64,000 nt of DNA from Bradyrhizobium semiaridum (GCF_020329505.1 NZ_JAGKJJ010000026.1:1-64000), one strand, 5' to 3'; shown: positions 45,133 to 54,515, numbered from the stretch's first letter. Notes: generated by a model not told the origin, from the sequence alone. Numbers and translations: made by a program.

Positions 45133-45156
45133 GGACTCCACGCGCCGGCGGAGTCC
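45133..45156. terminator. Hairpin between convergent pip and caspase-like genes
   Basis: GGACTCC and GGAGTCC pair around a GC-rich loop of 10 bases, a few bases after the pip stop. No U-run, so it is only a possible transcript-end hairpin. Confidence 0.4.
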
Positions 45157-45223
45157 AGGCCAGCGCCTTGGCCGCCCCTCGATCGTCATCTCATCCTGTC
45201 TCCGCAACTGCACGACCAGGATC

Positions 45224-47506
45224 TCAACGTCCGCATTGTCCGGGCGGACAGCCGTGGGGCCGCGCTGGCGCAGCCGGCCGCGGCGGCGGCGCGGCCATCC
45301 GCGGCGGCGGTGCTGCCATGCGAGGCGGCGGCGCGGCGCGCTGCATCTGCTGCACCATCGGCCGCGGCGGCGGAGCTGCGTGCGGGACCGGCGCCGGACG
45401 CGGCGGCATGGCAACCGGACGCGGCGGCAACGCTGCCGCACGCGGCGGCGGCGCGGCGACGCGCGGTGGCGGAGCAGCAACACGCGGCGGCGGCGGTGGA
45501 CGCGCGATCACCGGTGGGATCGCAGCGGCACGCGCGGGTGGCGGTGCAGGTCGCGCCGCCGGTGCCGGCCTTCCAGGAGCTGCGCGTATCGCCGGCGGCG
45601 GTGCGGCGGGAGTTGGCGCCGTCGCGGCGTGAGGGAGCGGCGTCCTGCCGGGCGTCCGCGCGGCGGCCGCTGGCGGAGGTGCCGGCGGCGCGCCCGGCCG
45701 GGTAACGGGAGCCGGTTGAGCATTCGCGGGCGCCACGGCTGCGGCGGGCCTGCCCGGTCCGGCCTGTCCGGGCAGGGCCGGCCTGGCGCCCGGCTGCGGA
45801 GCGTTAGGCGGCGCGGTCGCAGCCTGCGGCAGCGGCGGTGCATTCCTGCCACCCGGCAGCGCGTGGCCATCCGGCGCACCGGGAGCATTCGGTGCGACCG
45901 CCGCGCCTGGTGCCGCACCCGGCAACGCGGGCCGGCCGCCCGGGCCCGGGCCGGGCTGACCGCCCGGCGCCGGAGCGAGGTTCGCGCGCTGCAAGGCGGC
46001 CGGCGGCAATGACGGCGCCCGCGAGATTGGAGCTCCGGGGACCGCCGGCCTCACCCCGGCGGCGCTGAGCTGCGCCGGCGTGGGGTTCGGATTGTTGATG
46101 ACATTGTTGATGATCGTGGTGTTGTGGATGTTGTTGAACACGATGTTGTTCGGCGGCGGCGCAACATAGCGAGGCGCGGCGATATAGGCCGGCATTGCGA
46201 CGAACAGCGGCGTCGGCAGCACGTACAGGCCGATCGGGGGCGGCGGTGGCGGCAGCACCACGAAGTCCGGCGGCGGTGGCGGCAGGAAGAACACCGGCGG
46301 CGGCGGAGGCGGCTCGAAAGCGAACACCGGGTCGCTGTAGTAGAGCACCGGACGATCGACATAGACGATCTCATCGGGCGGCGGCGGCGGCACGTCGTAA
46401 TCGAGCGCGGCGAATTGCGGCGGCGGCTCCAGCGCGGCCGAGAGATAGGCAAGGCGCCGCCGCGCATCGGCCGCATGCGGCCCGCGCGGATAGCGGTTGA
46501 GATAGGACCAGTAGGCATCCGGCGTGTCGGCATTGTAGGTGCGCCGCCAGGTGATAGCCTCGCGCCGCGCCGCCACGATCGCGCGCACGCGCTTGGCGAG
46601 CGGATCGTTCGGATAGGCCTGCAGGTATTCCTCGTAGCCCTGCAGCGTGTCGCGCTCCAGTGCCGCCGCGTAGGCATCCTGCGCCGAGAAATCGCGGATC
46701 GGCTTGCTGCGTAGACCCGCATCGACCTGCTCCGGCGGCGCGTCCGGCTTGCGCTCGAAGAACATGAAGGGCGCGTCGACCTTTTGCGCATCCCACGGGA
46801 CCTGCGCGCCCTTGGTCATCTCGTTGACGCGCAGCCGAACGCGGTCGAACACATCGGGCAGGCTGAGGCCACCGGCGCGGATCATCTCGGCCAGCGCCTG
46901 CGCATAGGGGCCATAGGGCGGCGCGCCGTCGGGCGCGACGGTGCCCGGCGCAGAGCTGAACGCGATCAGCATCTTCGGGTCGGGATCGACCAGCGCGAGG
47001 CCGCCGGCGAGCGGCTGGCCCTCCTTCACAAACGGATTGCTGCGCGCCGCATCGAGCACGACCACGCCCGCCTTGAGCGGCAGCGCCGAGAGCTGATGGA
47101 TGTAGTCGGACATTCGGATGGCCTCGACCGGCACGTCGGTGTCGCGCGCAATCTTTGCATCGACCGGCACGAAATAGTTCTCGCCGGTGAGCTGCACGCC
47201 GTAGCCGGCGAGATAGACGAAGGCGACCGTGTTGGGACCTGCCTCCTGCACCTTCTGGACGAAATCGCGGAACGATTTACGCAGCGTCTCACCGTCGAGA
47301 TCGCGTGCGCCGATCACGTCGAAGCCGGCCGCCTGCAAGGTCTGCGCGATCAGCCCGGCATCGTTGGCAGCGGTCTGCAGCGCACCGGCTTCATACGCGC
47401 CGTTGCCGACCACGAGCGCAAGCCGCTTCTCCAGGTCCTGCGCATGCGCGGGCAGCGACGCGAGCGACACAAGGCCGATGAATAGTGCCCAGAGAATTCG
47501 CGCCAT
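45224..47506 (-). CDS. Caspase-fold protein lacking catalytic residues, with proline-rich tail
   Basis: 760 residues. Signal peptide 1-22 (LVSLASLPAHAQ). Residues about 27-240 are a peptidase C14 (caspase/metacaspase p20) domain: RLALVVGNGAYEAGALQTA, ANDAGLIAQTLQAAGFDV, FVYLAGYGVQLTGENYFVPV and VVVLDAARSNPF. In active relatives these last two read GHG (catalytic His) and DAC (catalytic Cys); here they are Tyr102 and Ala154, so no protease activity is expected. Residues about 245-345 are helical and contain Sel1/TPR-like DTLQGYEEYLQAYPNDPLAKRV. From about residue 345 the chain is Pro/Ala-rich, with PPPR-VAA and PPPR-MAA repeats, to a GCPPGQCGR end. Probably periplasmic. Confidence 0.88.
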   Translation of the reverse strand: MARILWALFIGLVSLASLPAHAQDLEKRLALVVGNGAYEAGALQTAANDAGLIAQTLQAAGFDVIGARDLDGETLRKSFRDFVQKVQEAGPNTVAFVYLAGYGVQLTGENYFVPVDAKIARDTDVPVEAIRMSDYIHQLSALPLKAGVVVLDAARSNPFVKEGQPLAGGLALVDPDPKMLIAFSSAPGTVAPDGAPPYGPYAQALAEMIRAGGLSLPDVFDRVRLRVNEMTKGAQVPWDAQKVDAPFMFFERKPDAPPEQVDAGLRSKPIRDFSAQDAYAAALERDTLQGYEEYLQAYPNDPLAKRVRAIVAARREAITWRRTYNADTPDAYWSYLNRYPRGPHAADARRRLAYLSAALEPPPQFAALDYDVPPPPPDEIVYVDRPVLYYSDPVFAFEPPPPPPVFFLPPPPPDFVVLPPPPPPIGLYVLPTPLFVAMPAYIAAPRYVAPPPNNIVFNNIHNTTIINNVINNPNPTPAQLSAAGVRPAVPGAPISRAPSLPPAALQRANLAPAPGGQPGPGPGGRPALPGAAPGAAVAPNAPGAPDGHALPGGRNAPPLPQAATAPPNAPQPGARPALPGQAGPGRPAAAVAPANAQPAPVTRPGAPPAPPPAAAARTPGRTPLPHAATAPTPAAPPPAIRAAPGRPAPAARPAPPPARAAAIPPVIARPPPPPRVAAPPPRVAAPPPRAAALPPRPVAMPPRPAPVPHAAPPPRPMVQQMQRAAPPPRMAAPPPRMAAPPPRPAAPARPHGCPPGQCGR

Positions 47507-47702
47507 GACGGCTGTCCTTTTCTTCCCAGACATTGGCGAGTTGAATGGAAATGCTTGTTCCGTGAACCCGCGCTGAACAACAGCGCAGCAATTGTGGCAA
47601 TCCTTGGTCTGACCGGTCGCGTGCCCCCGGGAACCCGCTTCCCTGCTGCACTCCCTTCGGCGATATTGCGTCGATAAAAAAACAGGCAAAAAGGAGCACT
47701 CG

Positions 47703-48374
47703 ATGCCGATCGCCGGACAAGGCATGCTGATGACATCGATGGATGTCGATCCCTTACACGAGGCTGAATTCAACCGTTGGTACGACCGCGAGCACATCGA
47801 GGAGCGAGTCGCGATCGACGGCTTCCTCGAAGCGCGGCGCTACGTCGCCCATGACGGCAAGCCGAAATATCTCGGCCTGTACTCGACCGAAACCTTCGAC
47901 GTGCTCGACAGCCCCGCCTATCGCACGGCGCTCGCCAACCAGACCGAATGGTCGAAGGCCAATATCGCGCGCTTTGAGAACATGATCCGCGCGGTCGCGC
48001 GCATCACGATCAGCCGCGGCACCGGACGGGGCGCCGCGCTCGGCCTCATCCGGCTGCGTCCACCTGCCGACGGCGCTGACAAGCTCCGCGCTGCGTTGCG
48101 GGAGCAGCTCGATCCGGCGACGCAGGACGGCATCATCTCGATGCACCTGCTCGAGAACGATCCTGCCCTGTCGAAGCCGCTCACGGCGGATGCGGCACAG
48201 GCCGATCCCGGCGCCGGCGACTGGTTCGTGCTGATCGACGCCACCGATGTCGGCGTCGTGCCCGACGCCATGGCGCGCATCACCAATAATGCCGCGCTGA
48301 AACCGCTCGTGATCACCAGCGGCGTCTATCGGCTGCTGTGGGACCTCGCGAAGAGCGATATTCCGCGCAGATGA
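47703..48374 (+). CDS. Dabb/EthD-like (DUF4286-type) protein
   Basis: 223 residues, probably soluble. The start MPIAGQGMLMTSMDVDPLHEAEFNRWYDREHIEERVA carries the FNRWYDREHIEE motif of ferredoxin-like EthD/DUF4286 domains, and a second copy of that fold is likely in the C-terminal half (GAALGLIRLRPP to WFVLIDATDVG). The function is unknown. AAGGAG precedes ATG 47703. Divergent from the caspase-like gene, with about 196 bases between. Confidence 0.78.
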   Translation: MPIAGQGMLMTSMDVDPLHEAEFNRWYDREHIEERVAIDGFLEARRYVAHDGKPKYLGLYSTETFDVLDSPAYRTALANQTEWSKANIARFENMIRAVARITISRGTGRGAALGLIRLRPPADGADKLRAALREQLDPATQDGIISMHLLENDPALSKPLTADAAQADPGAGDWFVLIDATDVGVVPDAMARITNNAALKPLVITSGVYRLLWDLAKSDIPRR

Positions 48375-48610
48375 GTGCGATGCGGCGACGCATTCATGCT
48401 GCACCGCCGCATGGGGCTTTGCGAGATTAACGCCAAACGCAAATCAGCCACGCGAAAGCTGTAGGTCGGACAATTTTGCCTTTGCGTTCTCTGGAACGGC
48501 TCTAATAAGATAAGCCTATGATCCAATTCAAAAACCAAAACAACGTCGCGTGAGCGCTCGTCAACGATAAGGCCGCGCGGTGAGGCATTTCGCGCGGGTC
48601 AAAGGTAGGA

Positions 48611-50146
48611 ATGAAACCGACTGACATCTCGGCGCCGGATTACTTTCATAAAGTAGTCGATTGCCAATGGGCCTGTCCCGCACACACTCCCGTTCCCGAG
48701 TACATCCGGTTGATTGCTGAGGGGCGTTACAGCGACGCCTACATGATCAATTGGAAGTCGAACGTGTTTCCGGGAATCCTGGGACGCACCTGCGATCGTC
48801 CGTGCGAGCCGGCCTGCCGCCGCGGGCGCGTCGAGGACAATCCGGTCGCGATCTGCCGCCTCAAACGCGTCGCCGCCGACTTCAAGGACGACATTAGCCA
48901 GCGCCTGCCGCGGCCTGCGGCGAAGAACGGCAAGCGCATCGCGCTGGTCGGCGGCGGCCCCGCCTCGCTCGCGGTGGCGCGCGATCTGGCGCCGCTCGGC
49001 TATCACTGCACCGTGTTCGACGGCGATCCCAAGGCCGGCGGCATGATGCGCAGCCAGATCCCGAAATTCCGCCTGCCCGACAGCGTGATCGACGAGGAGA
49101 CCGGCTACATCCTCGGCCTCGGCGTCGAGTTCAAGGGCGGCCAGCGCATCGACAGTCTCAAGCAGCTGCTGGCCGAGAACTACGACGCGATCTTCGTCGG
49201 CTCGGGCGCGCCGCGCGGCCGCGAGCTCGACATTCCCGGCCGCACTTTCAAGCATGTCGCCGGCAAGCTGATCGGCGTCACCTTCCAGAAGGTGAAGGCG
49301 GAATACGACGCCAAGGGCCGCCGCAACCTGGTGCCCTCGGGCGAGCCCGACGAGACCGTGCCCTGCGACGACGTGCTGGTTGCGGTCGGCCAGGAGAACG
49401 CATTCCCCTGGATCGAGGCCGATTGCGGCATCGAGTTCGACAAGTGGCACATGCCGAAGGTCGATCCCAAGACGTTCGTCTCGACCAATCCGAAGGTGTT
49501 CTTCGGCGGCGACGCGGCGTTCGGGCCGAAGAACATCATCTGGGCAGTAGCGCACGGTCACGACGCCGCGCTTTCCATCCACAAGATGATTTCCGGCGAG
49601 GACATCAACGAGCGCCCGCTGCCGGAGGTGCACGTCTCCTCGCAGAAGATGGGCATCCACGAGTGGAGCTACGACAACGACATCTCCGCCGACAAGCGCT
49701 TCAAGGTGCCGCATCGCGACAAGGTGATCGCGCTGAAGGACATCCGCGCCGAGGTCGAGCTCGGCTACGACGTCAAACTCGCGCTCGGCGAGGCGCAGCG
49801 CTGCCTGAACTGCGACGTGCAGACGGTGTTCTCCGCCCCGCTCTGCATCGAATGCGACGCCTGCGTCGACATCTGCCCGATGGACTGCATCACCTTCACC
49901 GAGAACGGCGAAGAGGATGATTTGCGGCAGCGCCTGAAGGCGCCCTCGCCGCATCACGACCAGGCGCTCTACGTCTCCGGCGACCTCAAGACCGGCCGCG
50001 TCATGGTCAAGGACGAGGACGTCTGCCTGCATTGCGGGCTGTGTGCCGAGCGCTGCCCGACCGGCGCTTGGGACATGCAGAAGTATCTCATCGATATGGT
50101 TCACGCAGGATCAACATGTCAGTCCAAAGCCCGATCAGCAGCGTAA
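48611..50146 (+). CDS. KorC-type FAD/Fe-S oxidoreductase with internal deletion
   Basis: 511 residues of a glutamate-synthase-beta-like protein that normally links NADPH to ferredoxin for a 2-oxoacid oxidoreductase. The N-terminal GltD cysteine domain (CQWACPAHTPVPEYIRL, GRTCDRPCEPACRRG) and the FAD Rossmann motif ALVGGGPASLAVARDLAP are intact. At about residue 210 the usual second Rossmann (NADPH) segment, about 80-90 residues with its GGGNTAMD motif, is absent. GAPRGRELDIPGR joins TFKHVAGKLIGVTFQKVKAEYD in frame. The rest is normal: CDDVLVAVGQENAFPW, FFGGDAAFGPKNIIWAVAHG and two C-terminal 4Fe-4S sites (CIECDACVDICPMDC, CLHCGLCAERCP). Length 511 against about 597 expected. It overlaps the next gene by 31 bases. 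Confidence 0.85.
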   Translation: MKPTDISAPDYFHKVVDCQWACPAHTPVPEYIRLIAEGRYSDAYMINWKSNVFPGILGRTCDRPCEPACRRGRVEDNPVAICRLKRVAADFKDDISQRLPRPAAKNGKRIALVGGGPASLAVARDLAPLGYHCTVFDGDPKAGGMMRSQIPKFRLPDSVIDEETGYILGLGVEFKGGQRIDSLKQLLAENYDAIFVGSGAPRGRELDIPGRTFKHVAGKLIGVTFQKVKAEYDAKGRRNLVPSGEPDETVPCDDVLVAVGQENAFPWIEADCGIEFDKWHMPKVDPKTFVSTNPKVFFGGDAAFGPKNIIWAVAHGHDAALSIHKMISGEDINERPLPEVHVSSQKMGIHEWSYDNDISADKRFKVPHRDKVIALKDIRAEVELGYDVKLALGEAQRCLNCDVQTVFSAPLCIECDACVDICPMDCITFTENGEEDDLRQRLKAPSPHHDQALYVSGDLKTGRVMVKDEDVCLHCGLCAERCPTGAWDMQKYLIDMVHAGSTCQSKARSAA

Positions 50147-51963
50147 ACGACTTCGTCGTCCGCTTCGCCAACGTCAACGGCTCGGGCTCGGCCTCCGCCA
50201 ACGAGCTGTTCGCCCGTTCCATCCTGCGCCACGGCGTGCCGGTGTCGCCGCGCAACATCTTTCCGTCCAACATCCAGGGGCTGCCGACCTGGTACGAGGT
50301 GCGCGTCACCGAGGACGGCCATCTCGGCGCCCGCGGCGGCGTCGACATGATGGTGGCGATGAATCCGCAGACCTGGGACAAGGACGTCGCCTCGATCGAG
50401 CCCGGCGGCTACCTGTTCTACGATTCGACCAAACCGATGCCGTCGTCGAAATTCCGCGATGACATCACCGTGATCGGCGTGCCGCTGACCGCGATCACCA
50501 ACTCGACCTACAGCGATCCCAGGCAGCGCCAGCTGTTCAAGAACATCATCTATCTCGGCGCGCTCTGCGCGCTGCTCGACATGGATCCGAAGCTGGTCGA
50601 GCAGCTGATCGGCGAGCAGTACAAGGGCAAGGAGAAGCTGCTCTCCTCCAACGTCCATGCGCTGCATCTCGGCCGCGACTGGGCGCTGCAGAATCTGAAG
50701 TGCCCGCTGGGATTGCGGGTGAGGAAGGCCGACAAGGTCGGCGACCGCATCTTCATCGAGGGCAACAGCGCGGCCGCGCTCGGCGCGGTCTATGGCGGCG
50801 CCACGGTGTGCGCCTGGTATCCGATCACGCCGTCATCGTCGGTGGCCGAGGCCTTCACCAGCCATTGCAAGAAGTACCGGCACGATGCCGAGACCGGAAA
50901 GGCGAAATACGCCATCGTGCAGGGCGAGGACGAGCTCGCCTCGATCGGCATCGTGATCGGCGCCTCCTGGAACGGTGCCCGCGCCTTCACGGCGACCTCG
51001 GGCCCGGGCATCTCGCTGATGACCGAATTCATCGGCCTGTCTTATTTTGCCGAGATCCCGGCCGTGATCATGAACATCCAGCGCGCCGGCCCCTCGACCG
51101 GCATGCCGACCCGCACCCAGCAATGCGACGTGATCGCCTGCGCCTATGCTTCACATGGCGATACCAAGCATGTGCTGCTGTTTCCGGAGGATCCGGCCGA
51201 AGCCTTCGAGTTCGCCGCGCACGCTTTCGATCTCGCCGAGCGGCTGCAGACCACGATCTTCCTGATGCTCGATCTCGACATCGGCATGAATCACCGGCTG
51301 TGCCGCCCGCTGAAGTGGGACGATGCCCGGCAGTATGACCGCGGCAAGGTGATGACCGCGGAGATGCTGGAGGAGGGCCGCGACTTCGGCCGCTACCTCG
51401 ACGTCGACGGCGACGGCATCCCCTTCCGCACCTATCCCGGCACCCATCCGACCAAGGGATCCTATTTCACCCGCGGCACCTCGCGCGACCGCTACGCGCG
51501 CTATTCGGAGGAAGGCGCGGTCTACGCCGACAACATGCAGCGCCTGGTGCGCAAGTTCGAGACCGCGCAGGACATGGTGCCGCGGCCGCTGCAGGCCAAT
51601 GCGGCGAAGCCGACCAAATACGGCGTGATCTATTTCGGCTCGACATCGCCGGCGATGGACGAGGCGATTGGCATCCTGGAAGCACGCGGCCACCAGCTCG
51701 ACCGGCTGCGAATCCGCGCCTTCCCGTTCCACTCCAGCGTGGCGAGCTTCATCGCCGACCATGATTTCGTTTACGTGGTCGAGCAGAACCGCGACGCGCA
51801 ACTGCGCCAATTGATCGTCAACGAAAACGGCATCGATCCCGTCCGCCTGGTGCCGATCCTGCACTATGACGGCACCCCGATCACCGCGCGCTTCATCGCC
51901 AACTCCATCGGCGACCACCAGGACCATCTCAAGGTCACTCCTCTCCGCAAGGCCGTGTCATGA
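50116..51963 (+). CDS. korA: 2-oxoacid:ferredoxin oxidoreductase subunit alpha
   Basis: 615 residues, a fused gamma-alpha chain. The N-terminal gamma part includes FANVNGSGSASANELFARSI and GARGGVDMMVAMNPQ. The alpha (pyrimidine-binding) part has GNSAAALGAVYGGATVCAWYPITPSSSVAEAF, GEDELASIGIVIGASWNGARAFTATSGPG and PTRTQQCDV. It oxidises a 2-oxoacid (probably 2-oxoglutarate) with CoA and reduces ferredoxin. ATG 50116 lies within the 3' end of the upstream oxidoreductase gene. It ends in an ATGA overlap with the beta subunit. Confidence 0.93.
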   Translation: MSVQSPISSVNDFVVRFANVNGSGSASANELFARSILRHGVPVSPRNIFPSNIQGLPTWYEVRVTEDGHLGARGGVDMMVAMNPQTWDKDVASIEPGGYLFYDSTKPMPSSKFRDDITVIGVPLTAITNSTYSDPRQRQLFKNIIYLGALCALLDMDPKLVEQLIGEQYKGKEKLLSSNVHALHLGRDWALQNLKCPLGLRVRKADKVGDRIFIEGNSAAALGAVYGGATVCAWYPITPSSSVAEAFTSHCKKYRHDAETGKAKYAIVQGEDELASIGIVIGASWNGARAFTATSGPGISLMTEFIGLSYFAEIPAVIMNIQRAGPSTGMPTRTQQCDVIACAYASHGDTKHVLLFPEDPAEAFEFAAHAFDLAERLQTTIFLMLDLDIGMNHRLCRPLKWDDARQYDRGKVMTAEMLEEGRDFGRYLDVDGDGIPFRTYPGTHPTKGSYFTRGTSRDRYARYSEEGAVYADNMQRLVRKFETAQDMVPRPLQANAAKPTKYGVIYFGSTSPAMDEAIGILEARGHQLDRLRIRAFPFHSSVASFIADHDFVYVVEQNRDAQLRQLIVNENGIDPVRLVPILHYDGTPITARFIANSIGDHQDHLKVTPLRKAVS

Positions 51964-53015
51964 CCTACATCGCAAAGCCGAAGTTTCACCATCCCGGCCT
52001 GAGGAAGAACGAGCTGGGCTATACCCATCGCGACTACGAGGGGAAGATCTCGACGCTGTGCGCCGGCTGCGGCCACGATTCGATCACCGCCTCGATCATC
52101 GAGGCCTGCTACGAGCTCTCGATCGAGCCGCACCGGGTCGCGAAGATCTCCGGGATCGGCTGCTCGTCGAAGACGCCGGACTATTTCCTCGGCAATTCGC
52201 ACGGCTTCAACTCGGTGCACGGCCGCATGCCGTCGGTGCTGACCGGCGCCAACCTCGCCAACCGCGACCTGATCTATCTCGGCGTCTCCGGCGACGGCGA
52301 CTCAGCCTCGATCGGCTTCGGCCAGTTCGCGCATTCGATCCGGCGCGGCGTCAACATGACCTATATCGTCGAGAACAACGGCGTCTACGGCCTGACCAAG
52401 GGCCAGTTCTCGGCGACCGCCGACCGCGGCTCGAAGTCCAAGAAGGGCGTCACCAACACCGACAACGCGATCGACCTGGTCGCGATCGCGCTGCAACTCG
52501 GCGCCACCTTCGTGGCGCGCTCGTTCTCCGGCGACAAGACCCAGCTGGTGCCGCTGATTGCGGCTGCGATCCGCCACAAGGGCGCCTCGTTCATCGACGT
52601 GATCAGCCCGTGCATCGCCTTCAACAACCACGCCGGCTCGACCAAGAGCTTCGACTATGTCCGCGAGCACAATGACGCGGTGAACCGGCTCGACGTGCTG
52701 GTCGGACGCGAGCCGATCAGCGTCGACTACGCGCCGGGCACGGTGCAGGTTGTCGAACAGCATGACGGCACCCGCCTTGCGCTGCGTAAGCTGGATGCCG
52801 ACTACGATCCGCATGATCGGCTGGGAGCACAGACCTTCCTGCAGAAGCACGCTGCCAAGGGCCAGATCGTCACCGGGCTGCTCTATGTCGATCCCGAGGC
52901 CGAGGACCTGCACACCCATCTCGACACCGTCGAGACGCCGCTCAACGCGCTGGACGAAAAGGCGCTGTGCCCCGGCTCAGCCGTGCTGGACAAGATCAAC
53001 GCCAGCCTGCGGTGA
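51960..53015 (+). CDS. korB: 2-oxoacid:ferredoxin oxidoreductase subunit beta (ThDP)
   Basis: 351 residues. It binds thiamine diphosphate and a 4Fe-4S cluster. The ThDP motif is VSGDGDSASIGFGQFAHSIRR with the later NNGVYGLTKGQFSAT. Cluster Cys residues lie in LCAGCGHDSI and SGIGCSSKTP, plus a third in SPCIAFNNHAG. These features match the KorB/PorB family. It overlaps korA by 4 bases. With the upstream oxidoreductase the set resembles the korCAB arrangement of Thauera, where KOR supplies reduced ferredoxin. Confidence 0.94.
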   Translation: MTYIAKPKFHHPGLRKNELGYTHRDYEGKISTLCAGCGHDSITASIIEACYELSIEPHRVAKISGIGCSSKTPDYFLGNSHGFNSVHGRMPSVLTGANLANRDLIYLGVSGDGDSASIGFGQFAHSIRRGVNMTYIVENNGVYGLTKGQFSATADRGSKSKKGVTNTDNAIDLVAIALQLGATFVARSFSGDKTQLVPLIAAAIRHKGASFIDVISPCIAFNNHAGSTKSFDYVREHNDAVNRLDVLVGREPISVDYAPGTVQVVEQHDGTRLALRKLDADYDPHDRLGAQTFLQKHAAKGQIVTGLLYVDPEAEDLHTHLDTVETPLNALDEKALCPGSAVLDKINASLR

Positions 53016-53078
53016 TCGCAGCGCGGCCGCGTGGTAACGTGACGGATGGTCGCGCTCCGGCCGGCCAGACAACAAACG

Positions 53079-54269
53079 CTACTTGTCGCTCAGGACGTCG
53101 CCGAACAGCGCCCATGACTTGCCGTCGAACCGCGCCATCTGGATCTGGCGGATCGGCGTCACATTGCCGGGCTCGGTCTGCACCTTGATGCCCGGCAGCA
53201 GCATCGGCAGTTCGAGCGCCTTCAAATTGGTCGCCTGCTTGATGATGTTGTCCCGGCTGTAATCGCCGTTGCAGTTCTTCAGCACCGCCGTCATGACCTG
53301 TGCGACCGTATAGCCCTGCACGTTGAAGAGATCGCCCGCGCTGGCGTTGGGCTGATACTTCTTCATCCAGGCGGAAAATTCCTTCTGGCCGGGATCATCG
53401 GCCCAGCGCGGATCGGTCGGGTCCTTCAGGTAGAGCCCGGTCACGACGCCGACGACATTCTCGAGGCCGGCGGGCTCGAGCACCGCGGAAACGGAGTTGG
53501 AGACGGTCGGCAGGATGGTCAGCGGCTTCCAGCCCATGCTCGCCGCCTTGCGCAGCGCCTGCGCCGCGAATTTCGGCGTCGCTTCGGCGAAGAACACGTC
53601 CGCGCCGGACTCGCGCATCGTCACCATCTGGGAGTCGATGGTCGGATCTGCGGTCTGATACGTGGTTTCCGCCACGATCTGGCCGACATGCTCGCCGAGC
53701 CCATCCTTGAAGCCTTTCAGATAATCCTTGCCGGCGTCCTCGTTCGGCGTGATCACCGCGATCTTCGCATTGGGCTTGGTCATCAGGATGTATTTTGCGT
53801 AGAGCCTGCCTTCCAGCTCGTAGGTCGGATTGAAGCCGACCGTCCACGGGAAGTGCTTGGGATCGTTCCAGCGCGTCGCGCCGGACGAGACGAACAGCTG
53901 CGGCACCTTCTTGATGTTGAGATACTTCTGCACGGCGATGTTGGGCGCGGTACCGACCGAGCTGAACATCGCGAGCACCTCATCCTGCTCGACCAGCTTG
54001 CGGGTCTGCTCGACCGTCTTCGACGGCGAATAGGCATCGTCGAGCGTGTCGAACTCGACCTTGCGGCCGTTGATGCCGCCCTGATCGTTCAACATCTGGA
54101 AATACGCGGATTCGGCGCGCGCGATGGTGCCGTAGGCGGACGCCGGCCCGCTATACGGCGCGGTGTTTCCGATCTTGATCGAAGTTTCGGCGGCGATAGA
54201 CGGAGAGATCGCGAGGGCCGCGAACGCGGCAACGGCGAGCGAGCCCGCCAGGGACGTGCGAGTTGACAA
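53079..54269 (-). CDS. Branched-chain-type ABC substrate-binding protein (orphan, TTG start)
   Basis: 396-residue periplasmic type I binding protein of the LivJ/Peripla_BP_6 family. The signal peptide is about 1-26 (LAVAAFAALAISPSIAAE). Ligand-lobe motifs are SIKIGNTAPYSGPASAYGTI, GGINGRKVEFDTLDDAYSPS and KVPQLFVSSGATRWNDP. It is clearly paralogous to the protein at 15880-17112. No ATG is available at the signal peptide start; a TTG at 54269 with AAGGAT eight bases upstream is the best start. No permease genes nearby. Convergent with korB (63-base gap). Confidence 0.9.
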   Translation of the reverse strand: MSTRTSLAGSLAVAAFAALAISPSIAAETSIKIGNTAPYSGPASAYGTIARAESAYFQMLNDQGGINGRKVEFDTLDDAYSPSKTVEQTRKLVEQDEVLAMFSSVGTAPNIAVQKYLNIKKVPQLFVSSGATRWNDPKHFPWTVGFNPTYELEGRLYAKYILMTKPNAKIAVITPNEDAGKDYLKGFKDGLGEHVGQIVAETTYQTADPTIDSQMVTMRESGADVFFAEATPKFAAQALRKAASMGWKPLTILPTVSNSVSAVLEPAGLENVVGVVTGLYLKDPTDPRWADDPGQKEFSAWMKKYQPNASAGDLFNVQGYTVAQVMTAVLKNCNGDYSRDNIIKQATNLKALELPMLLPGIKVQTEPGNVTPIRQIQMARFDGKSWALFGDVLSDK

Positions 54270-54515
54270 GAGCGTATCCTTTTCTTGGTCTTGTTGACGG
54301 CGCGCACCATATCAATCGCGCCTGCGCAGGCAATCGCCAAGAACTTGCACGCGCCGGCAATCGCGTTCGGGATCCGAACATGGCGCGACCGATGTCAGCG
54401 GAACGTTGTCGGGATGTTCGCGATGTGGACCTTCGCCGGGCACGAAGGTTCGTTGCGCAAGAACTTCATTCCGCAAGGCGGTCAGCCTTGCATGGACTGC
54501 AACGCAGTCGCGCGC

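Noticed and set aside
45236..46012. Plus-strand Gly/Arg-rich frames over the caspase-like gene
   Set aside because: They are antisense shadows of the proline-rich tail; Pro codons (CCG/CCN) read as Arg/Gly on the other strand.
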